Assembly: GCA_026998145.1 (NCBI GenBank)
Contig: JALTRC010000383.1
Coordinates: forward strand, 1 to 10,162
From: Gammaproteobacteria bacterium
GTDB taxonomy: Bacteria > Pseudomonadota > Gammaproteobacteria > SZUA-229
Direction: 5' to 3'
Length of the DNA: 10,162 nucleotides
The notes below the pieces were generated by a model. That model searched no databases, was not told the DNA's origin, and saw only the letters and a program-made list of their open reading frames with translations. Of this stretch, positions 1 through 6,366 are shown piece by piece (the stretch's first letter is position 1; every line of letters begins with the position of its first letter). The position numbers were made by a program, and so were the translations under genes.

Positions 1-968
1 CCACTGCCATTTAAAATCATCGGGCTCCACACGGTTTTCTGGGTTTCATCCAGTTCACGAATAATCTGCCGCAGGCTGATCAGGGCATTTTTCTTTTCCA
101 GTATGGCCTGAAAATCGGTTTCTGCCGCCTTTAACAGCAGGCTCAATGCCCAGGCATTACCCCGTGCTTCGTAAAACACATTATCAATTTGTGTCCAGGG
201 GGTTTTCAGCTGCAACTGCTTAGGAGTGCGGGTGGACTGGGTGGCCGCCGAGTCGCCAGCCAGATCCATATTGATTCGCTCCTGCCCCACACTGGCGCTA
301 AGCCGTTGCGACAGACTGCCCAGACGTTTTTCAATCAGACCCAGCCAGTCGGATAAATTATCTGCCCGGGCATAAAACTGGGCATCCTGCTGGTTATCGT
401 CGGTCAGCCGATGCAGATAGGATTCCAGTGCGGCAATCCCCTTACGGTATTCAGTTTCGGCAGCAGGAAACAGCCATGAATTGGAATCAATTCGAAACAG
501 ATTTTCAGCGGCCACCAGATCCTTATCCTCCACCGACTGGGACTGGGAACGGCTAATATCATTGCGCATGGCCAGAGACAAATCTCTCACCTGCACCAGC
601 ACTCCGTATTCCCAGCTGGGAATATTGTCCATCAACACACCTGGGGGCAGCATGTCATTGCTCAAATAGCCGCCTGGCTTGTCCATTAGTGTGCTGGCAA
701 CTTTAATCAGGGTGGCGGTGGTGATATAGCCGGTGACCATATCCTCATTATTTTTTTCCGCCATTGCCGCCGCATTGGCAATCACATCAAAACGATCCGG
801 CTCGCTATTCCACATAAATCCCAGCACCAGTTGCAGTACAATAAGCACCAGAATCAGGCCACTGCCAATGCGAATCGCCCAGTGTTCCTTGTCGTGTAAA
901 TTCAGGGGGCGCAGCATCAGATGCTGCAGGCGATCATAGGCATCAAAAATACGGTCAAGTGGTTTCAT
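1..968 (-). CDS. DUF2333-like inner-membrane protein (3' end outside window)
   Basis: I translated this frame directly: it is open from the ATG at 968 down to the window edge, giving 322 complete codons without a stop. The N-terminus is cytoplasmic-looking (MKPLDRIFDAYDRLQ), followed by one strongly hydrophobic helix at about residues 33-53, then a long, mostly soluble region presumably in the periplasm. Stretches such as TTATLIKVASTLMDKPGGYL, MDNIPSWEYGVLVQVRDL, SRSQSQSVED and FYARADNLSDW match my memory of DUF2333 (PF10095), a proteobacterial family of unknown function. At that family's usual length only a short C-terminal piece should be missing. The start is 60 bp from the divergent mutY start. 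Only a weak GAG lies before the ATG. I cannot assign a function; the family call is recall, not a search result. Confidence 0.8.
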   Translation of the reverse strand, partial: MKPLDRIFDAYDRLQHLMLRPLNLHDKEHWAIRIGSGLILVLIVLQLVLGFMWNSEPDRFDVIANAAAMAEKNNEDMVTGYITTATLIKVASTLMDKPGGYLSNDMLPPGVLMDNIPSWEYGVLVQVRDLSLAMRNDISRSQSQSVEDKDLVAAENLFRIDSNSWLFPAAETEYRKGIAALESYLHRLTDDNQQDAQFYARADNLSDWLGLIEKRLGSLSQRLSASVGQERINMDLAGDSAATQSTRTPKQLQLKTPWTQIDNVFYEARGNAWALSLLLKAAETDFQAILEKKNALISLRQIIRELDETQKTVWSPMILNGS

Positions 969-1028
969 TTTTATGGACTCGGTAATTTATGAACATTGTA
1001 ACGAATATATTGGGGCGCTGGCGCGCAT

Positions 1029-2111
1029 ATGCAAAATAAAAATTTCGCCGAGCGACTGCTTCGCTGGTTTGATCTTCACGGGCGCAAGGATCTTCCCTGG
1101 CAACAGCCTCGCAGCCTGTACCGGGTCTGGGTCTCGGAGATTATGCTACAACAGACCCAGGTGGCCACGGTCATTCCCTATTTTGAGCGTTTTATGGAAC
1201 GCTTTCCAGACCTTGAAAGCCTGGCATCCGCGCCCCAGGATGAGCTACTCCATTACTGGTCCGGCCTTGGCTATTATGCCCGCGCCCGCAATCTGCATAA
1301 AAGCGCGCAGATTATCTGCAGTGAATTTGGCGGTTTTTTTCCTGAACAATACGAACAGCTTCTGGCCCTGCCCGGCATTGGCCCCTCAACAGCCGGGGCG
1401 ATTCTGGCTCAGGCACTGGAACAGAAACACGCCATTTTAGATGGTAATGTGAAGCGCCTGCTGGCCCGCTATTACGCGGTGGAAGGCTGGACCGGCCAGC
1501 CCTCGGTGCAGAAAATACTCTGGCAATATGCCCGCCAGAATACACCGGATAACCGACTGGCCGATTATACCCAGGCCATTATGGATCTGGGCGCGACCAC
1601 CTGCAAACGGGGCAAACCCGATTGCGAGCACTGCCCCCTGAGCGCAGACTGTGTCGCATTGGGTGAGGGCAAAACCCAGCAGCTACCCACCCCCCGGCCA
1701 AGAAAATCCCTGCCGGTTAAATCCGCCAGAATGCTGCTGCTAATGCGGGATCAACATGAGGTAATGCTGCAACGCCGCCCCCCATCCGGTATCTGGGGCG
1801 GTCTGTGGAGCTTTCCGGAAATCGATTTGCAGGAAGACATTGCCCGCTACTGCCAGCAGCAATGGCAATTTGATATTCAGATCATGCAACAGGCCGATCC
1901 CGTCCGCCACACCTTTAGCCATTACCACTTTGATATCAGCCCCTGCATTATTCAGGTGAAAAACCCTGATCATTGTGTGATGGAAGCCGATAGCATAGTC
2001 TGGTATAACACAGCTCAACCTGACCGGCGCGGCCTGGCGGCGCCGGTAAAGCAATTACTTCAGCAAATAGCCCAACAGGGCCGCTGCAAAACTTTTGAGG
2101 AATCACAATGA
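1029..2111 (+). CDS. mutY: A/G-specific adenine DNA glycosylase MutY
   Basis: Removes adenine mispaired with 8-oxoguanine in the base-excision repair (GO) system, preventing G:C to T:A transversions. The 360-residue protein aligns with E. coli MutY almost without gaps over the catalytic half. The catalytic Glu is at 37 ([13 protein letters not shown]). The helix-hairpin-helix is at about 113-124 ([12 protein letters not shown]) with catalytic Asp138 in [12 protein letters not shown]. The [4Fe-4S] ligands are C192, C199, C202 and C208 in C-X6-C-X2-C-X5-C spacing. A NUDIX-like 8-oxoG recognition domain fills about 230-350 ([25 protein letters not shown]). The ATG start matches the E. coli N-terminus, although no clear Shine-Dalgarno precedes it. 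Its stop overlaps the yggX start (ATGA), a conserved arrangement implying translational coupling. Confidence 0.98.
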   Translation: MQNKNFAERLLRWFDLHGRKDLPWQQPRSLYRVWVSEIMLQQTQVATVIPYFERFMERFPDLESLASAPQDELLHYWSGLGYYARARNLHKSAQIICSEFGGFFPEQYEQLLALPGIGPSTAGAILAQALEQKHAILDGNVKRLLARYYAVEGWTGQPSVQKILWQYARQNTPDNRLADYTQAIMDLGATTCKRGKPDCEHCPLSADCVALGEGKTQQLPTPRPRKSLPVKSARMLLLMRDQHEVMLQRRPPSGIWGGLWSFPEIDLQEDIARYCQQQWQFDIQIMQQADPVRHTFSHYHFDISPCIIQVKNPDHCVMEADSIVWYNTAQPDRRGLAAPVKQLLQQIAQQGRCKTFEESQ

Positions 2112-2386
2112 CACGAATGGTGAACTGCGTAAAACTGGGCAAAGAAGCCGAAGGTCTGGCCGTACCCACTTATCCGGGCGAGCTGGGCGAGCGCATTTTT
2201 AAGAATGTGTCCAAAGAAGCCTGGGGCGAATGGCTGAAACACCAGACCATGTTGATTAATGAATACCGTCTCTCACCCATTGAGCCAAAGGCCCGCAAGT
2301 TTCTGGAAGAGGAAATGGAAAAATATTTCTTTTCTGATGAAGGCAGTAGCGCACCGGGTGATTTTACGCCACCTAAAATCGGCTAA
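2108..2386 (+). CDS. yggX: Fe(II)-trafficking / oxidative damage protection protein YggX
   Basis: Small cytoplasmic protein (92 residues, the normal size) implicated in Fe(II) handling and protection of iron-sulfur proteins from oxidative damage. The family core is plain: Cys7 near the start ([17 protein letters not shown]), [18 protein letters not shown] at about 22-39, and [14 protein letters not shown] at about 44-57. The acidic helix EEEMEKYFF and a short tail follow. Its ATG overlaps the mutY stop by four bases, so it is probably translated from the mutY mRNA by coupling. The pairing makes sense because MutY carries an oxidation-sensitive [4Fe-4S] cluster. GAGGAA lies upstream inside the mutY end (about 2097-2102) and can serve as ribosome binding site. 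Confidence 0.97.
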   Translation: MTRMVNCVKLGKEAEGLAVPTYPGELGERIFKNVSKEAWGEWLKHQTMLINEYRLSPIEPKARKFLEEEMEKYFFSDEGSSAPGDFTPPKIG

Positions 2387-2394
2387 ACCTGCCC

Positions 2395-2751
2395 ATGGAT
2401 AGTTTCTGGAATAGCTGGGCGATTGCACACCGCAATGCCAAAGCCGCTATTACCGCACTTTTACTATTCGCACTGCTGATATGGGCCTTATACAACCGGC
2501 CACCTGAGCGTATCGCCATCCAGCCCGTCAGCGCCACGGTTGTCAACGCTCGCCTGCAAAAAGGCAGCAGCAATCAGGGCGGGCTTGAAGTGCAACTATC
2601 GGATGGCCGCCGGGTAAGGCTTTTTGTGATGGTTTCACCTTTCCCCAAAAAAGGTGAAACCATCCCCCTGCAGGAAGAAACCTATGCTGACGGCAGCAAG
2701 CTTTATCTGCTGGATCAGCAACGCTGGATTAATGACAGGCTAAGCCACTAA
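2395..2751 (+). CDS. Small single-pass membrane protein of unknown function
   Basis: A 118-residue protein that I do not recognise. An N-terminal amphipathic piece with Trp5 and Trp8 is followed by one hydrophobic helix at about residues 17-33 (ending LLIWALYN). The remaining 85 residues look like a small beta-rich domain (VSATVVNARLQKG, GLEVQLSDGRRVRLFVMV), probably periplasmic. It starts only 8 bp after the yggX stop, so it is likely the third gene of the mutY operon. No convincing Shine-Dalgarno precedes the ATG, suggesting reinitiation after yggX. Its last four bases overlap the stop of the convergent gene 2748-3557. A perfect inverted repeat with 15-bp arms lies inside the coding region. 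Base and codon use resembles mutY, which supports a real gene. Confidence 0.75.
   Translation: MDSFWNSWAIAHRNAKAAITALLLFALLIWALYNRPPERIAIQPVSATVVNARLQKGSSNQGGLEVQLSDGRRVRLFVMVSPFPKKGETIPLQEETYADGSKLYLLDQQRWINDRLSH
2628..2664. repeat. Perfect 15-bp inverted repeat inside a coding region
   Basis: The left arm at 2628-2642 (GATGGTTTCACCTTT) is the exact reverse complement of the right arm at 2650-2664 (AAAGGTGAAACCATC). The loop is 7 nt, CCCCAAA. No T-run follows on either strand, so it is not an ordinary Rho-independent terminator. It is translated as part of residues about 78-90 of the small membrane protein. It sits about 90 bp from the convergent gene junction and could form a stable mRNA hairpin or bind a dimeric protein. 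Confidence 0.85.
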
Positions 2752-3557
2752 AGATCAAAGCGATAATTCATAGCTATCTGTAAACCCTGATAACGGCTCA
2801 CACTACGGGGCTCCCGTAACACCACCGACTGTCCAAAAAAGCCATTCACCAGTACCGGTTCACTCTGGGCAAACTCAAAATGCTGCACAAAGGCCTCTGC
2901 CTGCCACTGCCATTGCCGGCTCAGGGATTGCTGATAAACAAAGCGCAGCCGATAGCCCGGTCGCTCTCCCAGAGAAACGCCTGTAAAGCCATTGTCCAGC
3001 CGAATACTCATGCGAGGCGATAGTACCTGCAATAGCTGGCATTCCAGCCAGGCCTTTGAGGTGGCCCGCTGTAATAACTGCATGGAGAAGCCCGCTCCCA
3101 GGGTCTGCCAGCTATATTTCTCAAACAGGCCATCCACATTCACCTGAGACAGAATATCCCTGTTCCAGCGCCACAGCTCTACCCCAATCAACCACTCAAG
3201 CCGCTCATCATCTGCATCACTGAAAAACTGCTGAACATTCAGTGTATAAATCTGTTGATCCGTTTCTGTCGTAAAAGGCACGGCATCCTGGGTTTGACCA
3301 TCATACTCAACCCGGCCAGCGTAAAACTGCGCACGGATCAATAGGCGCCGGGACAGGGCTTTTGATGATAGCGCCACTGACAGCCCCGGAATATTCCCGT
3401 TTTCTTCATCCAGCAGGCGATTACCACTATCAAATTCTGCATAGCTGAAATCCAGCAGGCCGGCACTCAGGCTCAGCTGCTGTTCAACCGCCTGCACATA
3501 ACCCGCCTGCAGGCTGAACAGAAACAGACATAAGAGAAAATATCGACAGAAATACAA
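2748..3557 (-). CDS. Exported, probably outer-membrane beta-barrel protein, unknown function
   Basis: A 269-residue protein with a clear signal peptide (residues about 1-23: hydrophobic FLLCLFLFSL, then cleavage after YVQA). The mature part alternates polar and hydrophobic residues in strand-like blocks such as LLIRAQFYAGRVEYDG, WLIGVELWRWNRDI, YRLRFVYQQSL and WQWQAEAFVQHFEF. It ends in a barrel-like strand (LQIAMNYRFDL). This pattern suggests a small outer-membrane barrel; I do not recognise a named family. The start is TTG: no in-frame ATG exists between the upstream stop (TGA at 3570-3572) and the signal peptide, and a GGA lies at 3564-3566 at good spacing. The 3' end overlaps the convergent membrane-protein gene by 4 bp, leaving no room for a terminator between them. 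Confidence 0.72.
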   Translation of the reverse strand: MYFCRYFLLCLFLFSLQAGYVQAVEQQLSLSAGLLDFSYAEFDSGNRLLDEENGNIPGLSVALSSKALSRRLLIRAQFYAGRVEYDGQTQDAVPFTTETDQQIYTLNVQQFFSDADDERLEWLIGVELWRWNRDILSQVNVDGLFEKYSWQTLGAGFSMQLLQRATSKAWLECQLLQVLSPRMSIRLDNGFTGVSLGERPGYRLRFVYQQSLSRQWQWQAEAFVQHFEFAQSEPVLVNGFFGQSVVLREPRSVSRYQGLQIAMNYRFDL

Positions 3558-3588
3558 ATAAAATCCATATCAAATTTAACTGGCCTCG

Positions 3589-3617
3589 AGTATGCCTATA
3601 AATCTGCCACCGATCAA
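3589..3617 (-). promoter_or_regulatory. Possible sigma70 promoter of the beta-barrel gene
   Basis: On the minus strand a TTGATC (-35, 3617-3612) is followed after exactly 17 bp by CATACT (-10, 3594-3589). Each box matches 4 of 6 consensus bases. The predicted start near 3582 leaves about 25 nt of leader before the TTG start codon. This is a pattern match only. Confidence 0.35.
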
Positions 3618-3662
3618 ACAGGCGAAAGCCGCCATCCGGAAGCTGAAAAACGCATAAAGTAC

Positions 3663-3691
3663 TTGACTCAAAACGGCCTAAAGGCTTTAAT
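3663..3691 (+). promoter_or_regulatory. sigma70 promoter of tRNA-Phe
   Basis: TTGACT (-35, 3663-3668), a 17-bp spacer, and TTTAAT (-10, 3686-3691). The following ACGCGACC is GC-rich, like the discriminator of stringently controlled stable-RNA promoters. Transcription would start about 7-9 nt before the mature tRNA at 3707. Confidence 0.75.
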
Positions 3692-3706
3692 ACGCGACCT
3701 TGATTT

Positions 3707-3782
<76 letters not shown>

Positions 3783-3790
3783 AATCTGGA

Positions 3791-3818
3791 GCCGCTGTTT
3801 TAACAGCGGCTTTTTTTT
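3791..3818 (+). terminator. Rho-independent terminator of tRNA-Phe
   Basis: GCCGCTG (3791-3797) pairs with CAGCGGC (3804-3810) around a TTTTAA loop, followed directly by eight T residues (3811-3818). It lies 8 nt past the encoded CCA. Confidence 0.92.
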
Positions 3819-3885
3819 GCCCGGCTTATGACCATGCTTAATCCCTGCATAAATTTTTTTAGCAGTTAGCGGCTCCGCGAAGCCT

Positions 3886-3891
3886 TATAAT
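3886..3891 (+). promoter_or_regulatory. Probable -10 element of adk
   Basis: A perfect TATAAT lies between the tRNA terminator and adk. No good -35 is present at 16-18 bp upstream, so a helper factor or another sequence feature may compensate. The predicted leader is about 60 nt and ends in a strong GAGGAG ribosome binding site at 3950-3955, 5 nt before the adk ATG. Confidence 0.5.
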
Positions 3892-3960
3892 AGGCGGTTA
3901 CAGGCGCGGCCACCCCATGGCTTAGCTCGGCAATTACAAACTTTAATGTGAGGAGTCACT

Positions 3961-4602
3961 ATGAAATTAATTTTATTGGGTGCGCCCGGTGCGGGTAAAG
4001 GTACAGTAGCCAAGCTGCTGACTCAAATCGATGGTTCAGTTCAAATCTCTACTGGCGACATCTTACGTGCAGCTGTAGCTGCCGGTACAGAGCTGGGCAA
4101 AAAAGCAGAAGCGGCCATGAAAGCCGGTGACCTGGTGTCTGATGATTTAATCATGGGCATCATGGGCGAGCGTCTAAAAGAAGACGATTGCAAAAACGGC
4201 TACCTGCTGGATGGCTTCCCACGCACTATCCCACAGGCTGAAGCACTGAAAAAACTGCTGGCTGATATGGGTGAAGAGCTGGATTGTGTTGTCAATATCG
4301 ACGTTCCCCGTGATGTTATCCTGGATCGTTTAACAACGCGCCGCACCTGCACAGACTGTGGCGAAATCTACAATGTAAAATCCAACCCCACTAAAGTTGA
4401 AGGCGTTTGCGACAAGTGTGGTGGCCCGGTTGTGCAGCGTGATGACGAAACTGAAGAAGCCATCAGCAACCGTCTGGACGTATTCAACGAGCAAACAGCC
4501 CCTCTGGCTGGCTTCTATGAAAACGAAGGCATGCTGCTGACTGTTTCAGCCACATCCAGCGAAGATGTCATCAACGCCATTAAAGAGCGCGTTGGCCTGT
4601 AA
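3961..4602 (+). CDS. adk: Adenylate kinase, zinc-LID long form
   Basis: Catalyses ATP + AMP to 2 ADP in the cytoplasm; an essential energy and nucleotide enzyme. At 213 residues it is the long bacterial form. The P-loop GAPGAGKGT is at 7-15 (Lys13). The AMP-binding segment is STGDILRAAV (30-39, Arg36). LDGFPRT at 83-89 includes Arg88. LDRLTTRR at 121-128 and QRDDE at 159-163 close the active site. The LID carries four cysteines, C130, C133, C150 and C153, spaced as in structural zinc-binding adenylate kinases; the E. coli enzyme lacks these cysteines. Codon use rich in GGT, CGT and GCT, together with GAGGAG 5 nt upstream, suggests high expression. It is monocistronic, between the tRNA terminator and its own. 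Confidence 0.97.
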   Translation: MKLILLGAPGAGKGTVAKLLTQIDGSVQISTGDILRAAVAAGTELGKKAEAAMKAGDLVSDDLIMGIMGERLKEDDCKNGYLLDGFPRTIPQAEALKKLLADMGEELDCVVNIDVPRDVILDRLTTRRTCTDCGEIYNVKSNPTKVEGVCDKCGGPVVQRDDETEEAISNRLDVFNEQTAPLAGFYENEGMLLTVSATSSEDVINAIKERVGL

Positions 4603-4626
4603 GCATTAACACTTCTGCTTATATGG

Positions 4627-4656
4627 AAAGCCCGAATCTTTTTCGGGCTTTTTTTT
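4627..4656 (+). terminator. Rho-independent terminator of adk
   Basis: AAAGCCCGAA (4627-4636) pairs with TTCGGGCTTT (4642-4651) around TCTTT. The T-run extends to 4656. It begins 24 nt after the adk stop. Confidence 0.92.
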
Positions 4657-4779
4657 GCCCGGGTTTTAAGATAGTTTTTAACCACAGGGGACACTCAGGT
4701 ACACAGCGGCTCCTTGGCTCTTCATTCTATCTTCTATTTTTAAAAAGATAAAAACCTGAGGGCTGATCCAGTATTTGAG

Positions 4780-4805
4780 ATGGCATCTAAATGCCATTAT
4801 TTTTT
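4780..4805 (+). terminator. Weak hairpin plus T-run at the marR 3' end
   Basis: ATGGCAT (4780-4786) and ATGCCAT (4791-4797) form a 7-bp stem with loop CTAA, followed on the plus strand by TATTTTT. It overlaps the stop codon of the minus-strand marR. It could be a backup stop for adk read-through; on the minus strand no T-run follows, so it is not a good marR terminator. Confidence 0.3.
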
Positions 4806-5248
4806 ATGATTTTAGTTACAATCGATTTATATTGCCTGAGCTGCTGAGCAGATAAACTGGAGAAAAAGGCATCATCTGCCCGCTCTATCGCAACTATAGC
4901 CTGATTAATTATTTTAATTCCTTCTTTTGTAAAGCTGATATTTAGCGCTCTGGCATCTGTCTTTGATTTGGCTCTAATTATCAGTTTTTTATTTTCAAGA
5001 CTTCTCAATGACTTTGAAACTGTCATTTTTTCTATTTTTGCGTGCTCAACAAGATGCGCCTGTGTTGTTTCTTCATTATGCTCTTCAAACCATTTTAGCG
5101 AAGCCATAATTGCAAATTGCGTTTGCGTAATACCATAGGCACTTAATACAGCGGATAATTTATTCTGCCAAAGCGATGTAATTTGCCATAGTAAAAAGCC
5201 AGCACTATCCTCTGGCTTTTCATGTTTAAATGCTGTTTTTTTACCCAT
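4787..5248 (-). CDS. MarR-family transcriptional regulator (SRPBCC-linked)
   Basis: A 153-residue winged helix-turn-helix protein, expected to act as a DNA-binding dimer. The N-terminal dimer helix (about 15-38) ends in YGITQTQFAIMASL, the usual MarR run-in. The helix-turn-helix covers about 63-90 (AHLVEHAKIEKMTVSKSLRS). The wing at about 91-109 contains the family DxR (D98, R100) in TDARALNISFTKEG. Its ATG overlaps the 3' end of the SRPBCC gene by 8 bp (ATGGGTAA), so the two are co-transcribed and translation is probably coupled. Only a weak AAGAG precedes it. The operon promoter carries a 28-bp perfect palindrome, the expected kind of target, so autorepression is likely. The DNA is clearly AT-richer than mutY. 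The ligand cannot be told from sequence. Confidence 0.92.
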   Translation of the reverse strand: MGKKTAFKHEKPEDSAGFLLWQITSLWQNKLSAVLSAYGITQTQFAIMASLKWFEEHNEETTQAHLVEHAKIEKMTVSKSLRSLENKKLIIRAKSKTDARALNISFTKEGIKIINQAIVAIERADDAFFSSLSAQQLRQYKSIVTKIIKNNGI

Positions 5249-5726
5249 CTCTTACTTTTTTAATTAAGCTCTTTGTTTGCTCTTCCATTCCACTTGCAAC
5301 ATCTTCTGCAACGATTTTTCTCCAGATAAACCCTAAATATCCTTCTACACTCATCGTCGTCTTAATTTCCAGTTCATTTCCATGTTGTATAAATTCATGC
5401 CTGCCATACATTTTTGCCAGAGGAAATTTTGTTAAATCCGTAAATAATTTATTTTCCTCTACTTCGATCAAGGCTATTTTAACTTCCGGTACACCTTTAG
5501 GCTTTAAAATAAAAACATTACCCGCCTTAAACCCTCCTTCCAGTTTTGCATATTCAATATCATTTTGCCATGTATCCCAGTTATTTATATCTGACCATAC
5601 TTTCCATATATTCTCGGCTTTAATATTCCCAACTGTTTGGGAATAGGATTTACTCCATTTATGGTAATAAGCAAAAATACTATATGCAATTACAACCACC
5701 GCCAGTCCCATTAATGCTAATTTCAT
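5241..5726 (-). CDS. Membrane-anchored SRPBCC (START-like) domain protein
   Basis: A 161-residue protein. A hydrophobic helix at about residues 4-20 (ALMGLAVVVIAYSIF) works as a membrane anchor or uncleaved signal. It is followed by a polyketide cyclase/SRPBCC-like domain at about 30-158. The opening SQTVGNIKAENIWKVWSDI and the NWDTWQNDIEYAKLEG segment (W50, W53) are typical. G-EFIQHGNELEIKTTMSVEGYLGF supplies the later strands, and the final helix is GMEEQTKSLIKKV. Such domains bind hydrophobic ligands, but nothing here identifies one. It is the first gene of an operon with marR (8-bp overlap). AGGGAC lies about 9 nt before the ATG. The pairing suggests the regulator and this protein answer to the same compound. 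Confidence 0.85.
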   Translation of the reverse strand: MKLALMGLAVVVIAYSIFAYYHKWSKSYSQTVGNIKAENIWKVWSDINNWDTWQNDIEYAKLEGGFKAGNVFILKPKGVPEVKIALIEVEENKLFTDLTKFPLAKMYGRHEFIQHGNELEIKTTMSVEGYLGFIWRKIVAEDVASGMEEQTKSLIKKVRDG

Positions 5727-5752
5727 TTTGATCTGTCCCTGTATTTAAAAAA

Positions 5753-5785
5753 ACATATAGTAAACTAGTTTACTATATGTCGCAA
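5753..5785 (-). promoter_or_regulatory. Promoter with 28-bp perfect palindromic operator (SRPBCC-marR operon)
   Basis: Bases 5753-5780 form a perfect palindrome with half site ACATATAGTAAACT and centre CTAG. On the minus strand TTGCGA (-35, 5785-5780) and TACTAT (-10, 5762-5757) are separated by exactly 17 bp. The palindrome therefore covers the whole spacer and the -10. A dimer bound here would block RNA polymerase. The MarR encoded in the same operon is the obvious candidate; that link is inference. Confidence 0.82.
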
Positions 5786-5888
5786 GCACAGACCGCCCAC
5801 AAAAATAGACTTGCTAATAAAGACAATTTCATAGCTATTATTCCAGCAGATGCTCAAATAACCCTCAATATCCTTACATGTTTATTGC

Positions 5889-5917
5889 TTGCGCATACAA
5901 ATAATATATGCTTAAAT
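5889..5917 (+). promoter_or_regulatory. Predicted promoter of the second marR with operator-like palindrome
   Basis: TTGCGC (-35, 5889-5894), a 17-bp spacer, and TTAAAT (-10, 5912-5917). An imperfect palindrome, GCATA and TATGC around an AT-rich centre (5893-5911, 6 of 9 pairs), fills the spacer. Transcription would start at about 5924-5925, at the ATG itself, so the mRNA may be leaderless. The -35 region (TGCTTGCG) also occurs at the opposing promoter in reverse orientation. Confidence 0.45.
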
Positions 5918-5924
5918 TACGACT

Positions 5925-6338
5925 ATGTTTGAAAAATGTATTTACTTTAACAGCAATGCCCTGGTGCGGCAGATTAACCGTATCTGGGACGAAGCCTTTA
6001 AACCCCTGGGCCTGTCTCCGGCTCACGCCTATGTGCTACGTGTTGTGCTTGAGCAGCCTGGCATCTCCATGAAACAAATTGCCGAGGTGCTGGAACTTGC
6101 ACCCTCAACTGTCAGCCGTTTTGTAGACAGCTTGATTAATAAAAAACTGCTGAGCCGAAAACTGGACGGGGAAGACAGGCGGGGCACACGAATATTTCCA
6201 ACCGCAGCTGCTGAAAAAACTCACCAGCAGCTGGAAGATACGGGCAAACAGCTTTACACAAATATGAATAAAATAATTGGTAAAAAAGCCTTTACGGAAC
6301 TGGTTGATAATATGCGCAGCATACGGCAGAGACTATAA
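5925..6338 (+). CDS. MarR-family transcriptional regulator (GFA/GST-linked)
   Basis: A 137-residue MarR-type regulator, quite different from the one at 4787-5248. The N-terminal helix LVRQINRIWDEAFKPLGLSPAHAYVLRVV leads into the helix-turn-helix at about 48-76 (MKQIAEVLELAPSTVSRFVD). The wing KLDGEDRRGTRIFPT (about 79-93) has the DxR motif (D84, R86 after G82). A single Cys at residue 5 lies just before the dimer helix; some MarR proteins sense oxidants or electrophiles through N-terminal cysteines, but whether this one does is unknown. No Shine-Dalgarno precedes the ATG, consistent with a leaderless transcript. The GFA-family gene follows after 28 bp and is probably co-transcribed. Confidence 0.9.
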   Translation: MFEKCIYFNSNALVRQINRIWDEAFKPLGLSPAHAYVLRVVLEQPGISMKQIAEVLELAPSTVSRFVDSLINKKLLSRKLDGEDRRGTRIFPTAAAEKTHQQLEDTGKQLYTNMNKIIGKKAFTELVDNMRSIRQRL

Positions 6339-6366
6339 GCCCGGTTAAAACTTTAAGGAATTCATC

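Noticed and set aside
973..1440. 155-codon plus-strand ORF overlapping mutY
   Set aside because: Out-of-frame shadow of mutY; the composition (Trp, Pro, Arg rich) is typical of a frame-shifted reading and MutY is certain in the other frame.
3592..3657. A 21-codon ATG-started ORF (MPINLPPIKQAKAAIRKLKN...) upstream of tRNA-Phe
   Set aside because: No ribosome binding site, very short, and it lies across the predicted promoter of the opposite gene. Most likely chance.
5230..5646. 138-codon plus-strand ORF opposite the SRPBCC gene
   Set aside because: Antisense shadow: Ser/Ile/Phe-rich without domain logic, while the minus-strand frame has a coherent SRPBCC protein, ribosome binding site and promoter.
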